This document shows positions 58,804 through 64,000 of a stretch of 64,000 nt of DNA, piece after piece. This DNA is from an uncultured Parabacteroides sp. (GTDB lineage Bacteria > Bacteroidota > Bacteroidia > Bacteroidales > Tannerellaceae). The notes below the pieces were generated by a model. The model saw only the letters and a list, made by a program, of their open reading frames with translations. It ran no database searches and was not told where the DNA came from. The translations under genes and the position numbers were made by a program. The stretch is from positions 62,001 through 126,000 of the forward strand of contig CALUZV010000003.1 in NCBI GenBank assembly GCA_944325345.1. The letters run 5' to 3'. Position 1 is the first letter of the stretch. Each line of letters opens with the position of its first letter.

Positions 58804-58895
58804 GGAACAAGATAGATTGGTTGATAGAGATAGCCGATGACTTGCCCTATATGGACTTTTGCAGGTGGGTGAGGGTGGTGTATTGGAATTTGTAG
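58800..58895 (+). CDS. 31-residue overlapping small protein
   Basis: A 31-codon frame begins with ATG overlapping the previous stop (ATGA) and encodes MRNKIDWLIEIADDLPYMDF and a short aromatic end. The overlap supports translation, but it is too short to judge. The repeat cluster starts right after the stop. Confidence 0.35.
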   Translation: MRNKIDWLIEIADDLPYMDFCRWVRVVYWNL

Positions 58896-58955
58896 GGAGG
58901 GTGCACCCTTTCTGGAAAAAGCATGCATACTTTTCTGAAAAAGGGTGCACTTTTT
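58896..58955. repeat. 22-bp GCACCC/GGGTGC palindrome cluster
   Basis: Two 22-base units, GCACCCTTTCTGGAAAAAGC and GCATACTTTTCTGAAAAAGG (each about two bases longer), can pair with each other and with a following GCACTTTTTT. They belong to the same family as 40291-40350 and 60125-60187. Confidence 0.8.
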
Positions 58956-58968
58956 TTCTCCCTTTTTA

Positions 58969-59000
58969 TTTGCCATCCCCATCTTTTTGACTACTTTTGT
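58969..59000 (+). promoter_or_regulatory. Strong Bacteroidota-type promoter of a candidate small RNA
   Basis: TTTG (58969-58972), a spacer of exactly 19 bases, then TACTTTTGT (58992-59000). Both halves match the TTTG-N19-TAnnTTTGY consensus. No gene starts within 190 bases downstream, and the transcript would instead cover the structured region 59005-59170. Confidence 0.8.
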
Positions 59001-59004
59001 TCTG

Positions 59005-59170
59005 CTCAAATTTATTCTCAGACTGATAAGCTTTGCCTTATTATTATTGTGCCTTTGCGAATGTGGAGGCACAATTATGATATTGCGGCTGCTACCCCCG
59101 TGTGGAGTGTCAATGCACCCACAGTCTGAGAAGATGTTGAGCAACGGGTCAGGGCAGCCGTTCTTTTTTT
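59005..59170 (+). ncRNA. Candidate free-standing structured small RNA
   Basis: The region has a promoter in front and a terminator behind (AACGG at 59143-59147 with CCGTT at 59158-59162, followed by CTTTTTTT). Inside, TTCTCAGACTG (59015-59025) pairs perfectly with CAGTCTGAGAA (59122-59132). A 7-bp outer stem (TGCTCAA, 59003-59009, with TTGAGCA, 59137-59143) and an inner 8-bp hairpin (TTGTGCCT, 59047-59054, with AGGCACAA, 59067-59074) complete a rod-like fold. No open frame fits. The product, about 166 bases, could regulate host or phage genes; I do not recognise a known RNA family. Confidence 0.7.
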
Positions 59171-59195
59171 CTTGCCCTCTTAAACATTATATAAT

Positions 59196-59546
59196 ATGAA
59201 ACCATCACTCTCGCTCAACCAAGTCCTCACCGCCGGCATCCTCTACCGTCTGCGCTACGAGTTTGCTGCCCACGAAGGTCTGATGCTTAATAGCTTCAAC
59301 GAAGACCATCCCGAAATGCAAGTGTTCAATATGTGCGAAGGGTTTCGACAAATCATGGATTATGCCCTCGAAGCCGTTGATTACCTTACGGAACATGAAC
59401 TGAAAACCTACGAAGACATCCGCGCTTTCGCCGAAAACTTCCCTGACCCGGTGCGCAACGTCGCCATCACGGAGGCCCTCGGCTATGCGCTCTCCGACGG
59501 GTGGCAGGAGAAAACCGGGGCAATATCGGAACAAAGAACAACATAA
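59196..59546 (+). CDS. Small phage protein, unknown
   Basis: The 116-residue helical protein starts MKPSLSLNQVLTAGILYRLR and carries a long acidic helix (EALEAVDYLTEHELKTYEDI-like). It has no recognised motif. It lies 26 bases after the small-RNA terminator, so its expression is likely separate from that RNA or from read-through. It may belong to the accessory late region. Confidence 0.55.
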   Translation: MKPSLSLNQVLTAGILYRLRYEFAAHEGLMLNSFNEDHPEMQVFNMCEGFRQIMDYALEAVDYLTEHELKTYEDIRAFAENFPDPVRNVAITEALGYALSDGWQEKTGAISEQRTT

Positions 59547-59602
59547 GTCCATATAAACCAACACATACGCATTCAGTCTAACTTCACTATATTCCCCCGC
59601 CG

Positions 59603-59611
59603 TACCTTTGT
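59603..59611 (+). promoter_or_regulatory. -7 element upstream of the HU-like gene
   Basis: TACCTTTGT fits TAnnTTTGY and is 64 bases before the HU-like ATG at 59675. The -33 region lacks a clear TTTG. Confidence 0.5.
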
Positions 59612-59674
59612 CCCCGCAATGGAACAACGCCGGGAACGTCTCCCGCGCGTCTATCCTCCATCGCCCGCTCAACA

Positions 59675-60124
59675 ATGGCACAGAAGTACAAGCTGATTGA
59701 GAGGCGGAACCTGGGCAAGGATTCCGAGGATAATCCCCGCAAGTTCTACGCCCAGGCGGTCAATAACGGCTATGTGGCCTTCGACGAGCTTTGCTCCGAG
59801 ATTGCCGAAGCCTGTACGCTGACCTCCGCCGACGTCAAGGCCGTGCTCGACCGCATGAACTATTGCCTTGACAAGCACCTCCGCGCCGGGCGTATCGTCC
59901 AATTCGGGGAAATCGGTAACTTTCGCCTCGCCTTGGGTTCGACGGGAAGCTTGACGGAAGACGAATTCCACGTCTCCCAGATCAAGACCCCGCGCATCGT
60001 CTTCACCCCGGGCGCGAAGCTCCGCACCACCCGCGAACTGACAACCTTCGAGAAGGAACAGTCCGACGACGCGGAAACGGAAACGCCGGACGACGACGAA
60101 CAAGACGGCCCGGTAGTGCAATAA
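59675..60124 (+). CDS. HU-like DNA-binding protein with acidic tail
   Basis: The 149-residue protein has an HU/IHF-type alpha/beta fold of the extended HU-like class: helical N-terminus (DELCSEIAEACTLTSADVKA, then VLDRMNYCLDKHLRAGRIVQ), the GEIGNFRLALGSTG beta-arm and FTPGAKLRTT. A strongly acidic C-terminus (DDAETETPDDDEQDG) follows. HU-like genes of this class often sit next to DUF4248 genes in Bacteroidales. It may condense phage DNA or act in regulation. An own -7 element lies upstream. Confidence 0.8.
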   Translation: MAQKYKLIERRNLGKDSEDNPRKFYAQAVNNGYVAFDELCSEIAEACTLTSADVKAVLDRMNYCLDKHLRAGRIVQFGEIGNFRLALGSTGSLTEDEFHVSQIKTPRIVFTPGAKLRTTRELTTFEKEQSDDAETETPDDDEQDGPVVQ

Positions 60125-60187
60125 AAAAGCATACATGCTTTTTCCGAAAAGGGTGCATCCTTTTTCTGAAAAGCATGTATGCTCTTT
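60125..60187. repeat. 22-bp GCATGC/TTTTTCCGAAAA repeat cluster
   Basis: Units of 22 bases, ACATGCTTTTTCCGAAAAGG and GCATCCTTTTTCTGAAAAGC (each two bases longer), with a GCATACATGC palindrome at the left and a GCATGTATGC end. It is the third prophage copy of the family and separates the HU-like and DUF4248 genes. Confidence 0.8.
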
Positions 60188-60204
60188 CAAAACAAGAAAA
60201 ACGT

Positions 60205-60453
60205 ATGAGAACCGTAACGAACATATCCCGCGACGAACAGCCCTTCCGCATCCGTGCCTACGGCTTGCAGGAACTCGCCATGCTCTACTTTCCCAACTCC
60301 GCGCCCCGCTCGGCCAGCGCGCAGCTGAAGCGGTGGATTATGCGCAATCCCGTGTTGCTCTCCCGTCTCCTCGAGGCCGGGTACTACCATGGGCAGCGGA
60401 TACTTACGCCAAGGCAGGTGAGGGTGGTGGTGGAAGAACTGGATGCGCCGTAG
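60205..60453 (+). CDS. DUF4248 family protein
   Basis: The 82-residue protein has the small helical pattern of DUF4248: FRIRAYGLQELAMLYFPNSA, then ASAQLKRWIMRNPVLLSRL. This family is common beside HU-like genes in Bacteroidales genomes and mobile regions; its function is unknown. The ATG at 60205 is preferred to a start inside the repeat at 60175. It is the last gene that I can tie to the prophage-like element. Confidence 0.75.
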   Translation: MRTVTNISRDEQPFRIRAYGLQELAMLYFPNSAPRSASAQLKRWIMRNPVLLSRLLEAGYYHGQRILTPRQVRVVVEELDAP

Positions 60454-60518
60454 AGAAGATTTTTCGATTTTATGCTTTACAACATAGAAGTAAAATACCG
60501 CATTTACCCAAAAATGTA

Positions 60519-60527
60519 TATCTTTGC
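60519..60527 (+). promoter_or_regulatory. -7 element upstream of the TIGR04255-like cassette
   Basis: TATCTTTGC fits TAnnTTTGY and is 18 bases before the ATG at 60545. It rejects a longer start at 60524, which would begin inside the promoter. Confidence 0.6.
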
Positions 60528-60544
60528 ACCCAAAAATAAATACT

Positions 60545-61297
60545 ATGCAATATCCTTTTAAACAGATGCCTCACATTGTTTATGCCAATACTTTTCTCCA
60601 AAACGTGTTGGTTGAATGGACTTATTGTTCTGAAATTAAGGATATTGATACAGAAAAAACAAATAATTTCTTATTGAAAAAATTTAATTTGAGGTTAAAT
60701 CCTGTAGAGGTTCACTTACCGATAAATATATCCTCTAAGACGCAACCTATAAAGTTGTCTTTTGGAGAAAAAATTTTTAAGTTGAACATCAAAGTCAGTG
60801 CTTATAGAGGATTTGCCTCATTACACTCTTTTGTAACCTTTGGTGAAGAGTTTATGAATCTAATGCAAGTTAATGAAGTACAAAGACTTGCGATTAGAAA
60901 AATAAATGCGTGGCCTTACAAAAATGTAAGAGGCGTGAATACCCCTAAAGAAATTATTTTGAAAAAAATATTTTCAAAAGAGTTATTAGAAGGGATAGAC
61001 TTACATCCTTCTGGTAATGCATCCCCTATCTTTTGGAATAAAGAGTTCAGAAATACAAGCAATAAGGAGAAAGTTGATGTTAAGTTTGGGTCTTTATTGT
61101 CTGAAGCAAATTTATTGAGTGATTTATCGAATGATATAATAATACTTGATACTCTTGTCGAGCGTAATGTGAATTTAGAAACGAATTTCATCTTGAATAC
61201 TCTTGATCAGATGAATCAAGTATTATTCGATGTTTTTCATTGGAGTGTAACACCTTCAATCATAGACATAATGAAGGGAGATATGCAAGATGAATGA
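60545..61297 (+). CDS. TIGR04255-like protein, first gene of an overlapping three-gene cassette
   Basis: The 250-residue protein has the overall pattern of the sporadically distributed TIGR04255 family: an N-terminal beta region (MPHIVYANTFLQNVLVEWTY), a mixed middle with VEVHLPINI and a C-terminal segment NTLDQMNQVLFDVFHWSVTP, a late helix that recalls the family end. Family members sit in small patchy cassettes of unknown function. Its stop region overlaps the next ATG by 8 bases. Base composition is A/T-rich, unlike the preceding phage genes. The role could be defence, stress or regulation; all are inference. Confidence 0.6.
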   Translation: MQYPFKQMPHIVYANTFLQNVLVEWTYCSEIKDIDTEKTNNFLLKKFNLRLNPVEVHLPINISSKTQPIKLSFGEKIFKLNIKVSAYRGFASLHSFVTFGEEFMNLMQVNEVQRLAIRKINAWPYKNVRGVNTPKEIILKKIFSKELLEGIDLHPSGNASPIFWNKEFRNTSNKEKVDVKFGSLLSEANLLSDLSNDIIILDTLVERNVNLETNFILNTLDQMNQVLFDVFHWSVTPSIIDIMKGDMQDE

Positions 61298-61889
61298 TTT
61301 TGAATTGATACCTCAAGATTATATCTTTTATGAAGAGGGAAAATATTCTTTTCATGCGAATGAGATTAAAGTGGGCAAGTTTAGCTGTAAGGTCATTCTT
61401 GTTCTTTCTTGTACTGCATTATCTAGTATAATTCTTCCTGAAGTAAATGATTTTACATTAGATAAAAGTTTCAAAAGTACTGAATATTTTGAATCTAAAT
61501 CTTTTATTTCTTATTTAGAGTCTCGGCCAAACAGAGATTCTGTGGAAAATCAGTTGTCTAAAATCAAATCCTATCCCGAAGATTGGTGGAGTAAATATGA
61601 TGCCGATAAACCAGAATCTAATGTATTCGATAACGTAAAGAATATTCTCGATTTTAATAGCAATGACAAATTGCTCGAAGACGTAGAGGTTTTACCTAAA
61701 AGGAATGCTACTATTTTGCTCGAATGGGATAATGCCTCATTTATGTGTTCGCTAAATATTGGCGAAAAGGAATTTTCTTATTCAATTCTCCCCAATAATT
61801 CAAACCCTTTGACAGGTTTGCATTCTATTGATGACAGAGAGGAAATTGCTATATTCTACCATCGACTTGAATCTTTTATAAATGTCTAA
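61290..61889 (+). CDS. Unknown protein, second gene of the TIGR04255-like cassette
   Basis: The 199-residue soluble protein is predicted to be mixed alpha/beta and acidic (DYIFYEEGKYSFHANEIKVG at the start, then a LESRPNRDSVENQLSKIK helix, then NATILLEWDNASFMCSLNIG). It has no signal peptide, anchor or recognisable catalytic motif. It overlaps the preceding gene by 8 bases and the following one by 8 bases. This tight coupling suggests that the three products work together. Confidence 0.6.
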   Translation: MNDFELIPQDYIFYEEGKYSFHANEIKVGKFSCKVILVLSCTALSSIILPEVNDFTLDKSFKSTEYFESKSFISYLESRPNRDSVENQLSKIKSYPEDWWSKYDADKPESNVFDNVKNILDFNSNDKLLEDVEVLPKRNATILLEWDNASFMCSLNIGEKEFSYSILPNNSNPLTGLHSIDDREEIAIFYHRLESFINV

Positions 61890-62343
61890 TAGCGAAATAG
61901 ATAAGCGATATACTATTGGGGATGATGAAGAATTATTACGTCTTCTTTCATTTCCAAGTTGTTTTAAGAAAAACGGCAAGTTGGCAACTGAAGCTTTCTC
62001 CCTTTATCGGGAGAAAGAAACTTATGTGTCTCTCAATAGATTATGCTATTCGTCATACGAAGAAGCTATAACGCTTGGGGGAAAAATAAAAGTATGGAAA
62101 ACTAAGGAAGATGAATTTTGTGGGTATGCTCAATTAAATGCAAAAGGAATAAGAGATGTTTCCCTCACTCATATCCGATTGGATTCAAAGTATCGTGAAA
62201 ACTTTAAAGGGCACGCTGGCATTTCATATATTTGCGACACAGGCAAACCTTATGTTAATCATAAAGGTAGTGTAGAACCTGAATGGATTTTGCTGTTGCA
62301 GCAGAAACTGTGTAAAATTTCCAAAGTTGTACGAACAAAATAA
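61882..62343 (+). CDS. Unknown protein, third gene of the TIGR04255-like cassette
   Basis: The 153-residue protein has a helical N-terminus (DEELLRLLSFPSCFKKNGKL), a beta-rich middle with CGYAQLNAKGIRDVSLTHIR and a GHAGISYICDT element with histidine and cysteine that could form a metal or catalytic site. I do not recognise a family. It is the last gene of the rightward cassette and faces the leftward genes; 80 bases separate the stops, with no clear terminator. Confidence 0.55.
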   Translation: MSNSEIDKRYTIGDDEELLRLLSFPSCFKKNGKLATEAFSLYREKETYVSLNRLCYSSYEEAITLGGKIKVWKTKEDEFCGYAQLNAKGIRDVSLTHIRLDSKYRENFKGHAGISYICDTGKPYVNHKGSVEPEWILLLQQKLCKISKVVRTK

Positions 62344-62423
62344 CTTAATCAGTCTTTCCAACGCTTATAATAGATTCACGATTTCATCCGCGCGCTGTAT
62401 ATAGCATCCATGACCTTCTTTTT

Positions 62424-62609
62424 TCACTTCCCCACGTACTTGTCGGTCTTCCAGTCGCGCATCAAAAGCTCCTGGCCCCATTTGTCTATTATCATTTCGG
62501 GGCTGTTCCCCACAGTCTCATACCTCCCATTCAGCACATAGAGATACAGGAGGAACAATAGGATAGCCATGAAGATGGACTTGATTAGGCGGTAGGTATT
62601 TTCGTTCAT
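62424..62609 (-). CDS. Small membrane protein, unknown
   Basis: The 61-residue protein has one hydrophobic helix (IFMAILLFLLYLYVL) near the N-terminus and a charged C-terminal tail (PEMIIDKWGQELLMRDWKTD). It follows the lipoprotein gene by 7 bases in a leftward group. I do not recognise a family. It could be a small anchor or accessory protein. Confidence 0.55.
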   Translation of the reverse strand: MNENTYRLIKSIFMAILLFLLYLYVLNGRYETVGNSPEMIIDKWGQELLMRDWKTDKYVGK

Positions 62610-62616
62610 TGCTTCG

Positions 62617-63009
62617 TTATTTTTGTTTATTGAAGACCATTTCGCTATCGTCGTCTTGATACAAAATCAATTTATCATCGACAAGAAGGCAAGTATGAGA
62701 AGATTTGTTTGTTGCTAAATATACATGAGGATAATCTACGGTATAACTTCCTATCTCCTCCTCATTGACATCTTCAATAGGGAAATATGGATTTTCTTCA
62801 AATCCTTCTGTCGTTAAAGTCATTTTGTATGTAGCTTCAGAAAACTGCAATACATAAGTTATATCTGCATTAAAATATTCATTATGAGTATAAAAAAGCC
62901 ACGTAGTACCTTCCAACAAGTCATTACCTTTCTCGTCATCGTCTTTGGAGCATCCTGTAAATACAAACAGCGGCAGAAGTACTGCCATAATAAAGAAAAT
63001 CTTTTTCAT
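62617..63009 (-). CDS. Small lipoprotein, unknown
   Basis: This 130-residue protein has a lipoprotein signal (KKIFFIMAVLLPLFVFTGC, lipobox FTGC) followed by an acidic SKDDDEKGND linker, a sorting-type tail seen in surface lipoproteins. A small beta-rich domain with a TTWLFYTHNEYF start resembles lipocalin-like folds. It sits in the leftward group, 86 bases after the two-segment membrane gene. It may be exported to the cell surface. The binding partner is unknown. Confidence 0.7.
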   Translation of the reverse strand: MKKIFFIMAVLLPLFVFTGCSKDDDEKGNDLLEGTTWLFYTHNEYFNADITYVLQFSEATYKMTLTTEGFEENPYFPIEDVNEEEIGSYTVDYPHVYLATNKSSHTCLLVDDKLILYQDDDSEMVFNKQK

Positions 63010-63095
63010 GATTGATATTTGTTTAGTATTAATAATATCGTAGTAAAAATATCATCTACCCTCGAACTTGTGCAATATATAATGCAGTATCCTTC

Positions 63096-63575
63096 TTATG
63101 AATCCTTTTTTCCAAATAAATATCCTAAGGCCAATGTTAATAGTGGTGCAACAGCATTCCATAATGATTCTATTATTTCTATAGCTGTTTTATATTCAAT
63201 CTTATTGCTAGTCTCGGAATCATAAGTCTTATTAAAAATACAAGAAGAAATAAAAACAAGAAAAAAGACTAAAATTAATATAAATAACCCAGAAACATTT
63301 AGTGGTAATATGTATTCATGTCCAAAAATCTTGCCGAGGCATCCTAATTTCTTATCTAACAATTGCTTTTCGTAATTATATTTTTTATCCATCATCGTCT
63401 CTTCATGAGTGTAATCTAAACTTTTTGATGGAATAGGAGAAGCTGCAGTTAGGCTGGGATTTATATCAATTCTCGTATTGTCTTGATTTGGCCCTTCGCT
63501 TCTGATAGGAACATCATTGATATTTGTTTTGTTTACATTAGATGTAATAGAAGAATCTATATTTTCATTATTCAT
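63096..63575 (-). CDS. Membrane protein with two segments, unknown
   Basis: The 159-residue protein begins with about 85 polar, asparagine- and serine-rich residues. It then has two hydrophobic segments (LFILILVFFLVFISSCIF and LWNAVAPLLTLALGYLFG) and ends with FGKKDS. The long polar N-terminus could be cytoplasmic. It lies 8 bases after the soluble gene at 63584 and could form an operon with it. I do not recognise a family; an effector or sensor role is conjecture. Confidence 0.6.
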   Translation of the reverse strand: MNNENIDSSITSNVNKTNINDVPIRSEGPNQDNTRIDINPSLTAASPIPSKSLDYTHEETMMDKKYNYEKQLLDKKLGCLGKIFGHEYILPLNVSGLFILILVFFLVFISSCIFNKTYDSETSNKIEYKTAIEIIESLWNAVAPLLTLALGYLFGKKDS

Positions 63576-63583
63576 AATAGTAA

Positions 63584-63934
63584 TTATTTGCGTTTATACC
63601 AAGAATGAAATAAAATGACATTTGAACTTCCAACAAAAGTTGTTCTAAATTTCACATATAAATCTTTGCCTTTTAATGTACCAACTCTGTATAAATCAGT
63701 ATTTCCTATACAATCTCCTTTATTGAAATTATAACATCGGATAAGAAGACTAGAATCCCCTGTTTTTTCTGTTTCAAAAAAGGGTTCTTTATCTTCTTTT
63801 TTATCAAATTGGAATGCAAAAGATAACACAGGTTGTTCTTCTCCAATTTCTATAGTGCATCCTTCCGAAATATCTAATATTACTGATCCGGATTCAACTA
63901 TATCATACTCATTTGTATTATATTTCAGTGCCAT
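63584..63934 (-). CDS. Unknown soluble beta-rich protein
   Basis: The 116-residue protein is predicted to be a small beta-sandwich (IVESGSVILDISEGCTIEIG, then YVKFRTTFVGSSNVILFHSW). There is no signal peptide. It precedes the two-segment membrane protein gene by 8 bases and follows another gene end by 17 bases, so these leftward genes likely form one unit. The function is unknown. Confidence 0.55.
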   Translation of the reverse strand: MALKYNTNEYDIVESGSVILDISEGCTIEIGEEQPVLSFAFQFDKKEDKEPFFETEKTGDSSLLIRCYNFNKGDCIGNTDLYRVGTLKGKDLYVKFRTTFVGSSNVILFHSWYKRK

Positions 63935-63951
63935 TTTATATTTATAATCTA

Positions 63952-63999
63952 TTATTTACTATCTAAAAGATGACCATTTCTATCTATAAACGAGGTTCC
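63952..63999 (-). CDS. C-terminal end of a leftward gene entering from the right
   Basis: The last 15 codons (GTSFIDRNGHLLDSK) of a leftward frame run off the window, with a stop at 63952-63954. The spacing of 17 bases to the next gene fits an operon. Only the tail is visible, so even its reality is uncertain. Confidence 0.35.
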   Translation of the reverse strand, partial: GTSFIDRNGHLLDSK

Positions 64000-64000
64000 T

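Noticed and set aside
60454..64000. Right attachment site
   Set aside because: I compared the sequence before the integrase with the gaps on the right and found no convincing direct repeat.

Overview
The window is bacterial chromosome from an anaerobic Bacteroidales, most likely a Parabacteroides-like gut member. The supporting signs are a complete Na+-translocating NADH:quinone reductase operon, an AMP nucleosidase and holA pair, pyruvate phosphate dikinase, a class 1B PyrD/PyrK pair, a dipeptidyl peptidase of the S9 family, and promoters of the Bacteroidota type (-7 element TAnnTTTG; the two best also have a TTG/TTTG 19-20 nt upstream). The genus is an inference; no rRNA or tRNA is present to fix it.

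Host part (1-25070). The window opens inside the 3' end of radA. A compact leftward cassette follows (DUF3791-like, DUF3990-like ADP-ribosyltransferase fold, DUF3791-like) that looks like a toxin-antitoxin or immunity module. Next come an AraC-type regulator, a COG2509 FAD protein, a MATE exporter, a BamA/TamA-like outer membrane protein and a YgbA_NO protein, then nqrABCDEF, whose NqrC carries an N-terminal rubredoxin-like zinc ribbon. After it lie a small membrane protein, an HsdR-N-like protein, amn, holA, an XRE regulator, pyrK-pyrD, an S9 peptidase and ppdK. Four intergenic gaps are filled with tandem arrays of unrelated sequence but the same 41-42 bp period.

Prophage-like element (about 25100-60500). 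It starts with a tyrosine recombinase preceded by helically phased 9-bp repeats and runs almost wholly on the + strand. In order it holds an ejection-type protein, a coiled-coil virion protein, a giant 3914-residue polyvalent protein, portal, scaffold-like protein, HAD phosphatase, major capsid protein, a small head protein, head-tail adaptor, three tail fibre/spike genes (with NlpC/P60-like and polysaccharide-deacetylase-like ends), a fibre remnant, holin, P5-type lysozyme and Rz-like lipoprotein. A late segment of small genes follows (DnaA-C-like, a glycine-rich structural protein, a small zincin, HU-like, DUF4248). The layout suggests a podovirus-like particle. I see no terminase, replication or repressor gene, and no right attachment site, so the element either continues beyond the window, is incomplete, or depends on helper functions.

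The most unusual signals are two small genes overprinted in the +1 frame inside low-complexity linkers of the giant gene; a promoter-structure-terminator unit at 58969-59170 that looks like a free-standing small RNA; a two-stem interleaved (pseudoknot-type) element at 55040-55169; and an overlapping three-gene cassette led by a TIGR04255-like protein at 60545-62343, at or just beyond the phage end.

Right edge (62424-63999). A leftward group of a small membrane protein, a lipoprotein, a two-segment membrane protein and an unknown soluble protein runs into the end of the window.
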